Source: Pseudomonadota bacterium (GTDB lineage Bacteria > Pseudomonadota > Alphaproteobacteria > Puniceispirillales > Puniceispirillaceae). From it: a DNA stretch of 64,000 nucleotides. Shown here piece after piece: positions 36,269-45,416 of this stretch; position 1 is the stretch's first letter, and each line of letters starts with the position of its first letter. The position numbers and the translations under genes were made by a program. The stretch spans positions 124,001 to 188,000 of the forward strand of contig JAQCEA010000001.1 of assembly GCA_027620495.1 (NCBI GenBank), read 5' to 3'. Below the pieces are notes generated by a model. The model was not told where the DNA came from and made no database searches. It worked only from the letters and a program-made list of their open reading frames with translations.

Positions 36269-37606
36269 ATGAAACAGACATATCAAACTATTATTGCAGA
36301 ACTTCTTGACGCGGCAAAATCTGCTGGGGCAAGCGGCGCTGATGCGATGCTCGCCCGCGGCCAAAGCACCAGTGTCAGCGTACGCCATGGCAAAGTTGAA
36401 TCATCTGAACGGTCAGAAGATTTTGACATCGGCTTGCGGGTCTTTGTGGGCCAGCAAACAGCGTCCATTTCCACTAGCCAACTTGATGCAGACAATATCA
36501 AGGAACTGGCGGCACGCGCCGTGGCAATGGCCAAACTGGCACCAGAAGACCCGTATGTAAAATTGGCCAGTGCGGATCAATTGGCACAGCATATACCGGT
36601 GCTTGATATTTTTGATCCGGGGCAACCAGATGCCGATCGCTTGCTAGAACGCGCCAGCGAGGCTGAAGCGGCGGCTTTATCCGTTGATGGCATAACAAAT
36701 TCAGATGGCGGCAATGCCGGTCATGGCGTTGTTGATGTGTTGATCGCCACCAGCAATGGGTTTTCGGCTGGCTATCAGCGGTCATCTCATGGTGTATCCG
36801 CGGTTGTCATTGCCGAAAAAAATGGTCAGATGGAACGCGATTATGACTATAGTTCAGCCGTTTTCGAAACCGATCTTGATACGGCAGAGGCCGTTGGCAA
36901 GAGCGCCGCAAAACGTACGCTTGAACGGCTTGGTGCTAGCAAGGCAAAAACCGGAAAATTTCCAGTTATTTATGACCGGCGGGTCGCGGCATCACTTGTC
37001 AGCACGGTGGCCAGCGCCATCAACGGCGCGTCCGTTGCCCGTGGAACAAGCTTTCTAAAAGACCAACTCGGCAAGAAAATTGCGGCTGATGGTTTGCATT
37101 TTATCGATGATCCATTGCGTCCACGCGGGATGGGATCACGCCCGTTCGATGCCGAGGGTTGCCCAGTACAAACGCGCAAGATGGTTGAAGATGGCGTGTT
37201 GCAAGGCTGGTTTCTTGATTTGTCATCAGCGGCCAAGCTCGGCCTTTCAAGCATGGGCAATGCCAAACGTTCGCTTGGCAGTGCGCCCAACCCGGGAAGC
37301 AGTAATTTTTATCTGGAAAATGGCACAATCGACCGTGATGTTTTGATTGCTGATATCGAAGAGGGATTTTTGGTCACCGAACTGATGGGCAGTTCGGTTG
37401 ATATGATCACAGGTGATTACAGCCGGGGGGCTGGCGGCTTTTGGATATCAAAAGGCAAGATTGCCCAACCGATCAGCGAAGCCACAATCGCCGGTAACTT
37501 AAAAGATATGCTGATGAATATCACCCTTGCCAACGATATCGATATGCGGGATAGTACCGCCGCGCCCTCGTTGCGAATTGATGGCATGACGGTGGCCGGA
37601 TCATGA
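36269..37606 (+). CDS. pmbA: TldE/PmbA protease subunit
   Basis: 445 aa, the non-metal partner of TldD. It aligns in layout to TldD (SVRHGKVESSERSEDFDIGLRVFVGQQ near the N-terminus, GSAPNPGSSNFYLENG and SVDMITGDYSRGAGGFWI in the C-terminal domain) but has no HExxxH, as expected. Followed directly by the phosphatase gene with an ATGA overlap. Confidence 0.96.
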   Translation: MKQTYQTIIAELLDAAKSAGASGADAMLARGQSTSVSVRHGKVESSERSEDFDIGLRVFVGQQTASISTSQLDADNIKELAARAVAMAKLAPEDPYVKLASADQLAQHIPVLDIFDPGQPDADRLLERASEAEAAALSVDGITNSDGGNAGHGVVDVLIATSNGFSAGYQRSSHGVSAVVIAEKNGQMERDYDYSSAVFETDLDTAEAVGKSAAKRTLERLGASKAKTGKFPVIYDRRVAASLVSTVASAINGASVARGTSFLKDQLGKKIAADGLHFIDDPLRPRGMGSRPFDAEGCPVQTRKMVEDGVLQGWFLDLSSAAKLGLSSMGNAKRSLGSAPNPGSSNFYLENGTIDRDVLIADIEEGFLVTELMGSSVDMITGDYSRGAGGFWISKGKIAQPISEATIAGNLKDMLMNITLANDIDMRDSTAAPSLRIDGMTVAGS

Positions 37607-38262
37607 GCTGGCGCGCCCCAACCGGCCAACGTCGTGGGGCGATTGACTGGATCGAATTGATTTTCAAGGATCATGGGTTTCTGCGGATTGCTTGGCATAA
37701 TCAGCATCAGATTGCCGATGGTGTATGGCGTAGCAATCAACCCGGCCCCGGCCGCATTGCCACACTTGCCGACCAAGGTATCAAAACCATCATCAATCTT
37801 CGCGGGCCACGTGATGACGGCGGCTGGCAATTAGAGGCCGAAGCCTGTCGCAAGGCAGGCATCACACTGTTTGACTTTACCGCCAGATCACGCGCCGCCC
37901 CCAGCAAATCGATGCTGCATGATGCCAAATCCCTATTTGCCGAAATCAACAAGCCTGTTTTGATGCATTGCAAATCCGGTGCAGACCGTGCCGGCCTGAT
38001 GTCGGCCTTATATCTTTTGATTGTAGAAAACCAACCAGCCAGCATCGCCATTCGCCAATTGGCGTGGAAATATGGCCATGTCAAAGCGGCAAAAACTGGG
38101 CTTTTAGACGCTTTTTTTGCCGCTTATTTGCCCTATGAAAAAGATGGCATGGCCTTTTATGACTGGGTCGATCAAATTTATGACCCCGCCGCATTGACCG
38201 CGCAATTTCAGGCCCAAGGCTGGGCCGTCCGCTTAACCGACACTATTTTGCGGCGTGAGTGA
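37603..38262 (+). CDS. Cys-based (dual-specificity/tyrosine-type) phosphatase
   Basis: 219 aa. The P-loop HCKSGADRAG (His122, Cys123, Arg129) fits CX5R, with an upstream IKTIINLRGP strand and a candidate general-acid Asp in LFDFTARS. This is the bacterial family that in some species dephosphorylates phosphatidylglycerol phosphate, lipid A or proteins. It is coupled to pmbA and converges with msbA, overlapping by 20 bp. With the lipid A/Kdo genes next door, an envelope lipid substrate is possible but unproven. It has no signal peptide, so it acts in the cytosol or at the inner membrane face. Confidence 0.85.
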   Translation: MSWRAPTGQRRGAIDWIELIFKDHGFLRIAWHNQHQIADGVWRSNQPGPGRIATLADQGIKTIINLRGPRDDGGWQLEAEACRKAGITLFDFTARSRAAPSKSMLHDAKSLFAEINKPVLMHCKSGADRAGLMSALYLLIVENQPASIAIRQLAWKYGHVKAAKTGLLDAFFAAYLPYEKDGMAFYDWVDQIYDPAALTAQFQAQGWAVRLTDTILRRE

Positions 38263-40027
38263 TATCATCGGCGAAAAATTGCAACTGACACAGGCGCGCA
38301 TACAGGCCCTTTTTGGCAAGCAGGCTGTCATGCGTGCCAGTCTCACTAATTCGCCCATGTTCCATCACCACAATCAGATCCGCCTCTCTTACAGTGGCCA
38401 GACGATGCGCCACAACGAGCGTGGTACGGCCAGTCTGTAGCCGTGTTAAGGCCTCTTGAACCTGTCGTTCAGATTCTGAATCAAGCGCGGCTGTGGCTTC
38501 GTCAAGAAGCAGGATGGGGGCATCTTTCAGCAAGGCCCGAGCAATTGAAATACGCTGGCGTTGCCCGCCTGATAATCTGTTGCCCATGGCCCCAACCGGC
38601 GCATTATACCCGCCCGGCAATGCCATAATGAAATCATGCGCCGCCGCACCTTTGGCGGCTGTTTCAATCTCATCTTGACTGGCACCAGCTTTGCCAAATC
38701 CAATATTCGCGGCCACCGTATCATCAAATAAGATAGCGTCTTGGCTGACCAATGCCATGGCGCGGCGCAAGCTATCTATGGTGACATCACTGATGATCTG
38801 TTGATCAATTAAAATGTGCCCGGATGTAACGTCAAAAAACCGCGGCAGTAGATTTATGATGGTGCTTTTGCCCGCCCCGCTTGGCCCGACAAGCGCCACT
38901 GTCTGACCGGGCTTTACGCTGAAATTGATATTTTTTAGCGCCGCTCCAGCATCATCGCCATAAGAAAACCCAACAGCGTCAAAAGTGATTTGGCCAGCTT
39001 TGATGTTCAATGGCATCGCCCCGGTACGGTCTTTGACCCGCCGTGGTGTATCAAGCAAGGTGAAAATCCGTTCAGCCGCGGCAAGGCCTTCATTGGTAAC
39101 GGCATTTAACGTGCCGATAGCGCGCACCGGCTGCACCAGCAAAATGAGCGTGGTGATAAAGGCAATCACATCACCAACCTGCATGTCGCCGCGTGCCACA
39201 CGCCAACTTGCCAAGGCTACAACGCCGCCAACCGCAACGCCGCCAACAATTTCAAGAATTGGATCAATTTTTGCGCGTCCAGTCAGCAACCCAACAAGTC
39301 GCTGATACAAACCGTCAAACGCCACACGCGTTCGGCCTATTTCCTGTTCTTCAAGCTGATAGGCCTTGACCATGCGGGTGCCTTGCAGTGTCTCTGCCAG
39401 CAGTGACGTCACATCTTCCATATGTGTTTGCAAATTGCCAGATGCTTTGCGTTGCCGATTGCCGATCCGGATGATCGGCTGCATCGCCAACGGATAGACC
39501 GCCAGCACAACAAATGCCATCAACCAGTCCAGCCAGAACATCGCGCCAACCAACACAATTACCGTCAGGCTATCACGCACCAGATTATTGGCCAGCCGGA
39601 CAAATGCTTCACGCACCAAATTCAAATCATTCATGATGCGCGACATAAACACGCCAGCTGGTTCACCGCTGATGGTCTGCAAATCAGCCTCAATCAGATT
39701 TTTGGCCATGTCTTTTTGCAAATCGGTAGATACGCGCAATGCCAGTGCGTTGACCATCACTGTCTGGGCAAATAGTGCCAGACCTTTTACCAGCGCAAAC
39801 ACAAAAATGACTGGCGGTGCCAGCCAGATAATTTCCGCCGCGCGCCCATCGGCCAGCGCATTAAAAATATATTTGGTCAATAATGGATAGGCTGACGCTG
39901 TGCCCGCCACCAATGCCATCAACAATAACGCCCCAATCAAACGCGGCAAATACGGTACCACCCAGCCCTGCCAAATGCGGCGCATAATGATCTTGTTCGA
40001 CAGCGATTGTGGTGGGGTGTCGTGCAT
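38243..40027 (-). CDS. msbA: MsbA-like lipid A/phospholipid flippase ABC transporter
   Basis: 594 aa half-transporter from ATG 40027 (the apparent upstream start is TTG). Six transmembrane helices fill the first 320 residues. The nucleotide-binding domain has Walker A GPSGAGKST (about 378), signature LSGGQRQRISIARALL (about 483) and Walker B ILLLDEATAALD (about 505), plus the H-loop VVAHRLAT. MsbA flips core-lipid A across the inner membrane; assignment is supported by waaA, lpxK and lpxL-like genes downstream. A more general multidrug exporter cannot be excluded from sequence alone. Confidence 0.85.
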   Translation of the reverse strand: MHDTPPQSLSNKIIMRRIWQGWVVPYLPRLIGALLLMALVAGTASAYPLLTKYIFNALADGRAAEIIWLAPPVIFVFALVKGLALFAQTVMVNALALRVSTDLQKDMAKNLIEADLQTISGEPAGVFMSRIMNDLNLVREAFVRLANNLVRDSLTVIVLVGAMFWLDWLMAFVVLAVYPLAMQPIIRIGNRQRKASGNLQTHMEDVTSLLAETLQGTRMVKAYQLEEQEIGRTRVAFDGLYQRLVGLLTGRAKIDPILEIVGGVAVGGVVALASWRVARGDMQVGDVIAFITTLILLVQPVRAIGTLNAVTNEGLAAAERIFTLLDTPRRVKDRTGAMPLNIKAGQITFDAVGFSYGDDAGAALKNINFSVKPGQTVALVGPSGAGKSTIINLLPRFFDVTSGHILIDQQIISDVTIDSLRRAMALVSQDAILFDDTVAANIGFGKAGASQDEIETAAKGAAAHDFIMALPGGYNAPVGAMGNRLSGGQRQRISIARALLKDAPILLLDEATAALDSESERQVQEALTRLQTGRTTLVVAHRLATVREADLIVVMEHGRISETGTHDSLLAKKGLYARLCQLQFFADDITHAAK

Positions 40028-40088
40028 CGGCAAAACTATCCTTACTCGTCAATTTCCAGCCTGCTACCCAGCTTTGTTAAAACTGAAA

Positions 40089-41153
40089 TCACATGGCCGT
40101 TTTTATTGAAACCGACTGTGATGATGCCAAGTCTAGCATATTCAACGTCGCCGTACATACATCTGCCGCGGTAATTGTTTTGATTTGTCCGGGCTTGCCA
40201 ATCATCGGTTCATCAACGACCACAGCATGCAAGTTTGGCGTATAGTCAAGTGGCCGGCTTTGCGCATAAATGCCAAGCGCTGGCTTGCCGCACGCCGCCG
40301 CTAGATTTAACAACCCGGAATCATTCCCAACAAATCCACCAGCGCGCGCCAATAAAGCAATGCCGACATCAAGTTTTGTAATGGCATTGACAACTTGAAT
40401 ATGTGGCGGCAGGTGATGCATGATTGTTTCTACCAAGGGCTGTTCTGATGGCGCCCCCATCAAACAGCAAATCAGATGCGGACGTTTTGTTGCCAGTGAT
40501 GTGATCAGTTCGGCAAATTTTTCCAGCGGCCAACACCGGTCCTCATCCATTGCGCCTATGCCTAGGATCAGCATATCCGGGGCCGCGGTGATGTTATGCG
40601 CTGAGATAAATTCATCCGCCGCTTTATTGGCCGCGGGCGTAATATGAAGCCGCCAAACAGGATCAATGGGAAAATCATTGCTTGCTGCATAGATACGCAT
40701 TTTGGCGATCGGATGCATTTTGCGCGCCGATTTTTCAAGAAACTTTCCTTTATTCAACCAAAAGCGTTGACGCCCAATGCCATAACCCCATCTTGACGTC
40801 ATCCCGGCAAAAAAGGCGGCGATGGCGTAGCGTGGACTATGATGCAAAATCAGCGCCCGGCACGCGCCGGTTGATTTAAAATCAGCCACCAATTGCCAAA
40901 ACCCACGCCAGCCATCATGGCGGCCGCGCTTGCCACGTTGTGACCGATCAATCGGCAAAATATCAATCAACCCATCGGTCTCGGCAAATAAAACTGGTGC
41001 TTGTACTGTTGGCTTGGTTGCCAATATGACGTGATTTTTCTTGCAAAGATGATCAATCCACGGCTTGTGCCAGATCATGTCACCGATACCGACAAGCGGC
41101 TGGATGATCAGCAACTTTTCGCGTGAAGACTGTGGTGAGATCAAGTCAGACAT
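40089..41153 (-). CDS. Glycosyltransferase family 9 (heptosyltransferase-like)
   Basis: 354 aa GT-B enzyme. LLIIQPLVGIGDMIWHKPWIDHL at the N-terminus and FVGNDSGLLNLAAACGKPALGIYA near residue 285 are GT9 features; the acceptor-binding D of the family's first motif is present as GIGD. GT9 members add heptose or related sugars to the LPS core from ADP-heptose or other donors; the sugar here is unknown. Same strand as msbA, 61 bp upstream of its start. Confidence 0.85.
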   Translation of the reverse strand: MSDLISPQSSREKLLIIQPLVGIGDMIWHKPWIDHLCKKNHVILATKPTVQAPVLFAETDGLIDILPIDRSQRGKRGRHDGWRGFWQLVADFKSTGACRALILHHSPRYAIAAFFAGMTSRWGYGIGRQRFWLNKGKFLEKSARKMHPIAKMRIYAASNDFPIDPVWRLHITPAANKAADEFISAHNITAAPDMLILGIGAMDEDRCWPLEKFAELITSLATKRPHLICCLMGAPSEQPLVETIMHHLPPHIQVVNAITKLDVGIALLARAGGFVGNDSGLLNLAAACGKPALGIYAQSRPLDYTPNLHAVVVDEPMIGKPGQIKTITAADVCTATLNMLDLASSQSVSIKTAM

Positions 41154-41196
41154 ATATTTCTACTCCAATGATCCCTGTCACTTAACCCATTTCACT

Positions 41197-41222
41197 GATC
41201 GGTTTTAAAGATCGGTTTTAAA
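41197..41222 (+). repeat. Two 13-bp tandem repeats
   Basis: GATCGGTTTTAAA occurs at 41197-41209 and 41210-41222, followed by the first six bases of a third copy. The position just upstream of the GT9 gene start region would allow a role in its promoter, but no factor is known. Confidence 0.85.
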
Positions 41223-41418
41223 GATCGGCATTGCCAGCCATAAATACTGGCATGATGGCAACCCGATTGCCATGGGACCAGCGCCCCAATCTAGCGACAT
41301 TCTATTGATCATTCAAACGATCAATCTTGATGGTGTGGCATCTTCAGCTTCTGCGGCAATTTGGCACCTCTTTTCTATTTATGTATTTTGGCCTAGAACA
41401 AAAACAAAGCGGGGCATC

Positions 41419-41450
41419 GTCCTTTTTGGGCATTGTCCTTTTTGGGCATC
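41419..41450 (+). repeat. Two 16-bp tandem repeats upstream of the DUF374 gene
   Basis: GTCCTTTTTGGGCATT (41419-41434) is repeated at 41435-41450 with one final-base change. It ends 27 bp before the DUF374 ATG, so it would be in the 5' leader or core promoter of the acyltransferase-waaA-lpxK-lpxL run. Confidence 0.85.
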
Positions 41451-41477
41451 GGCCGCATGGGAAAGCGCACATAGTCA

Positions 41478-42155
41478 ATGATCAAACAACTCATACGATC
41501 GCCAATAGGCAACGCATTGGTCGGCTGGACAGCCGGGGCCATCATTGCCATGTTGATGGTTACGGTGAGATGGCGCGCCCATAATGACCAAAATATAAAA
41601 GCTATCTTGCGCCAAAATGATGGCGTTGTTTTGGTATTCTGGCATGAACGGTTGCTTGCCATGCCATGGCTGTGGCCGTCCGCCTTTCCCCTCTTTGCGT
41701 TACAATCGCCGCATGCTGATGGCCGGATGATGTCACATGCCATTGGTTGTTTTGGTGTGAAAACCGTCTGGGGCAGTTCAAACCGCAGCCCTTTATCCGG
41801 ATTGCGTGGGTTGAAACGTGTTCTTGATGCGGGGCGTTCGGTTGCCATCACCCCGGATGGCCCGCGTGGCCCGGCACGCATTCTGGCGGCTGGCCCGGTA
41901 TCAATTGCGCAAATGGCTGGCAAACCGATTGTGCCAATGTGTTGGTCGGTGGACCGATATTGGCGAGCCAGCGGATGGGACCGATTGATTATTCCCAAAC
42001 CTTTTGCCCGGGGCCAATTTGTAATGGGCCAACCAATCCCTATCGAAAAGCTTGATAAAGCCGGGCTAGAAGATGCGCGCAAAGCCATTGAAGCCGCCAT
42101 GAACGAACAAGCCGATATGATTGACATTGCCGTTAGTGGGCGCACAGTCGGGTGA
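41478..42155 (+). CDS. DUF374 lysophospholipid acyltransferase-family protein
   Basis: 225 aa. VFWHERLLAMPWLW and SPHADGRMMSHAI are DUF374 signatures; ITPDGPRGPARI is the substrate-binding loop of PlsC-like acyltransferases. The WHERL His is analogous to the HX4D base, though the acidic partner is not obvious. An N-terminal hydrophobic stretch anchors it. In alphaproteobacteria this gene commonly precedes waaA, implying a role in Kdo-lipid A or phospholipid acylation; the exact acceptor is unknown. Confidence 0.88.
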   Translation: MIKQLIRSPIGNALVGWTAGAIIAMLMVTVRWRAHNDQNIKAILRQNDGVVLVFWHERLLAMPWLWPSAFPLFALQSPHADGRMMSHAIGCFGVKTVWGSSNRSPLSGLRGLKRVLDAGRSVAITPDGPRGPARILAAGPVSIAQMAGKPIVPMCWSVDRYWRASGWDRLIIPKPFARGQFVMGQPIPIEKLDKAGLEDARKAIEAAMNEQADMIDIAVSGRTVG

Positions 42156-43441
42156 TGACTTTATTTGTCTATAATGTGATATGGCGTCTAATCCGCCCGT
42201 TTATCGCGCTTATATTGTGGCATCGCACCCGCAATGGCAAAGAACTTGCCAGCAGGCGGATTGAGCGCTATGGGCGCACCGACACAAAGGTCAATCGATT
42301 GTCGCCCCATTCTGGTCGGCGCATCTGGCTGCATGGTGTCAGCGTTGGAGAAACGGTGGCGGCGTTGCGGCTGGCCCGGGCGCTTGCCGATCATTTGCCT
42401 GATGATGAATTTTTAATCACCACCAATACCATCACCGGCCGAGGTGTGGTTGAGGCCGCCATGGCAGACCAACCCGGCTTGCCGGTGCGCCATGTGATGC
42501 AGCCACTGGACCATCCAGATTTTGTCGATCAGTTTCTCGCCAATTGGTGTCCGGTTGCGGCTATTTTCATGGAATCTGATTTTTGGCCAAATCTGGTTCT
42601 GCGATCAAAACAATTCGGCATTCCGGTGATTTTTGCGTCATCACAATTATCAAGCAAAGCCGCGGCAAAATGGATGAAGCGCCCGGCATTTGCCAAACAG
42701 CTATTTGCCGCCGCTGATCTGATTTTACCTGTCGACCCGCAACAGGCTGACCAGTTTCGCCAGTTAATTGGCACCGCAAAACATACGCAACAGATACAGG
42801 TGGTTGGATCGCTAAAATTACCAGACATACAACCCCCCAACCCAGATCTGCAGCAAATCTTGCAAAAAGCCGCTGCCAACCGCCGGGTGTTTCTTGCCGC
42901 GTCAACACATCACGGCGAGGATCAGATCATTATTGATGCCGCCAGAATGCTTGGGGCGGGATGGCTGACGATCATTGCCCCGCGCCATCCTCACCGCGGC
43001 GACAGCATTGCCGCGCTTGCCGGGCAGGCACCGCAACGAAGTCACGGCGCGATGCCTGATCAAAACACAACGATCTTTATCATGGATAGCCTTGGTGAAA
43101 TGGGGACATTATTCAGCCTTGCCAATTACGTCTTTCTTGGTGGCTCATTGGTGCCAGCTGGCGGACATAACCCGCTAGAACCCGCCGCCTTTGGCTTGCC
43201 AATTTTCACCGGGCCGCATATTTTCAAAAATAGCGCAGAATTTAACGGGCTTGCCGCCGCCGATGCGGTGTTTGACGTCCGTGATGCCGAAACCATCACC
43301 GCGCAAATTCATCAGCTGGAAAAAGACCCAAAGCGCCGCGCCAAACTTGCCAAAGCCGCCAAAAATTATGTTACGCTAGCGCATCAACGGGTCAACGTCG
43401 CGGCACGCGCCATTGATCTTGTTCTAAGTAAAGATAAATGA
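42155..43441 (+). CDS. waaA: 3-deoxy-D-manno-octulosonic acid transferase
   Basis: Transfers Kdo from CMP-Kdo to lipid IVA. 428 aa from ATG 42155, which overlaps the upstream stop (TGATG); a GTG is 3 bp earlier. N-terminal membrane-associated helix, then RIWLHGVSVGETVAALRLARAL with the catalytic Glu, then VFLAASTHHGEDQ and FLGGSLVPAGGHNPLEPAAF in the C-terminal Rossmann domain. Followed by lpxK. The number of Kdo units transferred cannot be read from the sequence. Confidence 0.96.
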   Translation: MTLFVYNVIWRLIRPFIALILWHRTRNGKELASRRIERYGRTDTKVNRLSPHSGRRIWLHGVSVGETVAALRLARALADHLPDDEFLITTNTITGRGVVEAAMADQPGLPVRHVMQPLDHPDFVDQFLANWCPVAAIFMESDFWPNLVLRSKQFGIPVIFASSQLSSKAAAKWMKRPAFAKQLFAAADLILPVDPQQADQFRQLIGTAKHTQQIQVVGSLKLPDIQPPNPDLQQILQKAAANRRVFLAASTHHGEDQIIIDAARMLGAGWLTIIAPRHPHRGDSIAALAGQAPQRSHGAMPDQNTTIFIMDSLGEMGTLFSLANYVFLGGSLVPAGGHNPLEPAAFGLPIFTGPHIFKNSAEFNGLAAADAVFDVRDAETITAQIHQLEKDPKRRAKLAKAAKNYVTLAHQRVNVAARAIDLVLSKDK

Positions 43442-43475
43442 CCTATATTCACCAAAAAAAGTGATCGCGCGAACC

Positions 43476-44468
43476 ATGATTAAAACCCCGGAATTTTGGA
43501 ATCATCGCGGCATCGTGTCGATCTTATTATGGCCATTATCGCTCATCTGGGCTTTGGCCAGTGCCATACGCAATCATTTTGCCAGACAAAGCACAGCCGC
43601 CTTGCCAGTGATTTGTATTGGTAATGTCACCGCTGGCGGAACTGGCAAAACCCCTGTCACAGCATTTTTATATGATGGGTTGCGCGAGGCTGGCTATCGC
43701 CCGGCCATTTTGATCCGTGGCTATGGGGCGGCGGTGAACGCCCCTTTGTGGGTTGATCCATCTCAACACAGCATTGATGATTGTGGTGACGAAGCGCTGA
43801 TGCTTGCTGAAGGCCGCGATGTTCTGGTGGCCCCGGACCGGGTTGCTGGCGCGCATGTCATCAGCTTGCGCGGGATTCATGATGTGATTTTGATGGATGA
43901 TGGTATGCAAAACCCCTTCATCAGCAAAACATTATCTATTGGCATTTTTGATGGCAGCGTTGGCATCGGCAATGGTTTTTTGATCCCCGCCGGGCCCTTG
44001 CGGGTATCGCTGGCATCTGGCGTAAAACGGATGGATATTGCCCTGATCAATGGCGATGATGACACCAATATAGCCGCGAAACTACCCTCCAGCCTGACGC
44101 GGTTTCATGCCAGTTTATTGCCCGATCAAACCACCATTGACGCACTTAGCGACACACCAATATTGGCCTTTGCCGGTATTGGACAGCCAAAAAGATTCTT
44201 TGCCACGCTTCGTAAAGCTGGCTGTAATCTTGTACATTATCTGGCCTTTGCCGATCATCACCCCTATAGCGAGACTGATTTAGTCAGGTTGCAAGAAGAC
44301 GCCATGCGTCTAGGGGCGCAATTGGTGACAACCCAAAAAGACTGGGTGCGCTTGCCAGCCGAATGGCGCGAACGCACTGTCGTCTTACCAGTGGCCCTAT
44401 CGATTGACGATGGCGGGGCGTTACGCGCAGATGTTGAGGCGGCTATCAGCGCGCACCAAAATAGCTAA
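43476..44468 (+). CDS. lpxK: Tetraacyldisaccharide 4'-kinase LpxK
   Basis: Phosphorylates the 4' position of the lipid A precursor. 330 aa from ATG 43476; the earlier GTG 43461 is less likely because homologues start with the KTPEFWNHRG block. An N-terminal membrane helix precedes the P-loop AGGTGKTP (about 53-60); ILIRGYGA, DEALMLA and the catalytic ILMDDGMQNP follow. Its stop overlaps the next start (TAATG). Confidence 0.95.
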   Translation: MIKTPEFWNHRGIVSILLWPLSLIWALASAIRNHFARQSTAALPVICIGNVTAGGTGKTPVTAFLYDGLREAGYRPAILIRGYGAAVNAPLWVDPSQHSIDDCGDEALMLAEGRDVLVAPDRVAGAHVISLRGIHDVILMDDGMQNPFISKTLSIGIFDGSVGIGNGFLIPAGPLRVSLASGVKRMDIALINGDDDTNIAAKLPSSLTRFHASLLPDQTTIDALSDTPILAFAGIGQPKRFFATLRKAGCNLVHYLAFADHHPYSETDLVRLQEDAMRLGAQLVTTQKDWVRLPAEWRERTVVLPVALSIDDGGALRADVEAAISAHQNS

Positions 44469-45364
44469 TGGCAGATCCGATCACAAAAATCATAGGACGG
44501 TATTTTCGCCGGATTTTTATCTGGCCGATAGAAGCTGGCTTTGTATTTCTGCTGTTTTTTGCCGCCCGTCTATTGCCGGTCGCAATCGCCAGTGCTGTTT
44601 TGGGGTATTTTTTGGGATTTGTTGGCCCCTTAACCCCATGGCAAAGCCGGGCACGGCGCAATCTCTCACTTGCGCTTCCGCATGTTGATCATCAGGCACA
44701 AACCGCCATTTTGAAACATATGTGGAATAATCTTGGCCGCGTGTTGGGTGAATATCCGCATATCGGCAGGCTTGCGACAACCAAGCGCGTTGAATTTGTC
44801 GGGCTTGACCATTTGCATGCATTGCACGGCGGCGGGTTTTTGATCGGGGCGCATATCGGCAATTGGGAAGTTGGCCCATTGGCGGCGCTGTCTGTTGGTA
44901 AAAAGGTGGCGGCGATTTATCGCCCGTTGAACAACCCACTTTTGGCTGGCTTGCTGGAACGCCGACAACAACATTATGGCGGTGATATTTATCGCAAAGG
45001 ACGCGAGGCGGCACTTGGTATGGTGACAGCCATCCGCAAAAAACAGGTCATGTGCCTATTGGTCGATCAACAATTGCGTGAGGGCATGGCGGTGCCATTT
45101 TTCGGGCATCCTGCAAACACCTCAATCAGCCATATTAAAATTGCCATTAAGAAACATGTGCCGATCATGTTTATGCGCACCGAACGGCTGGATGGATGCC
45201 GGTTCCGGGTGACGATATCAGCCCCGCTTAAACTGCCAAAAGATACTTCAGACGATGCCGTCCTTGGTGTGGCAACCGCCATCAATCAAGAACTTGCAAC
45301 ATGGATCGCCGCCCAGCCAGACCAATGGTTCTGGCCGCACCGCCGCTGGGGCAAAGAGATCTGA
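44468..45364 (+). CDS. Lipid A biosynthesis acyltransferase, LpxL/HtrB-like
   Basis: 298 aa. N-terminal membrane helix (FVFLLFFAARLLPVAIA), catalytic HX4E motif His129-Glu134 in AHIGNWEVGPLAA, then VDQQLREGMAVPFFGHPA and FWPHRRWG, all LpxL/LpxM family marks. Secondary acylation of Kdo-lipid A fits its place at the end of the DUF374-waaA-lpxK run; which position it acylates is not predictable. Convergent with xseA. Confidence 0.9.
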   Translation: MADPITKIIGRYFRRIFIWPIEAGFVFLLFFAARLLPVAIASAVLGYFLGFVGPLTPWQSRARRNLSLALPHVDHQAQTAILKHMWNNLGRVLGEYPHIGRLATTKRVEFVGLDHLHALHGGGFLIGAHIGNWEVGPLAALSVGKKVAAIYRPLNNPLLAGLLERRQQHYGGDIYRKGREAALGMVTAIRKKQVMCLLVDQQLREGMAVPFFGHPANTSISHIKIAIKKHVPIMFMRTERLDGCRFRVTISAPLKLPKDTSDDAVLGVATAINQELATWIAAQPDQWFWPHRRWGKEI

Positions 45365-45416
45365 TCAGAAATCATCTTTTTGCTTTCAAACAGGCTATGA
45401 TCAGGCTCTGTTAGGT

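Larger units (their letters stand above)
41154..41477. other. 324-bp divergent intergenic region with short tandem repeats
   Basis: Lies between the GT9 gene (-) and the DUF374 gene (+). It holds a 13-bp tandem repeat GATCGGTTTTAAA (41197-41222, with a partial third copy) and a 16-bp tandem repeat GTCCTTTTTGGGCATY (41419-41450). Inverted repeats are ATTGATC/GATCAAT (41304-41325) and TGCCAG/CTGGCA around 41232-41252. No convincing promoter or ORF was found. Confidence 0.6.
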
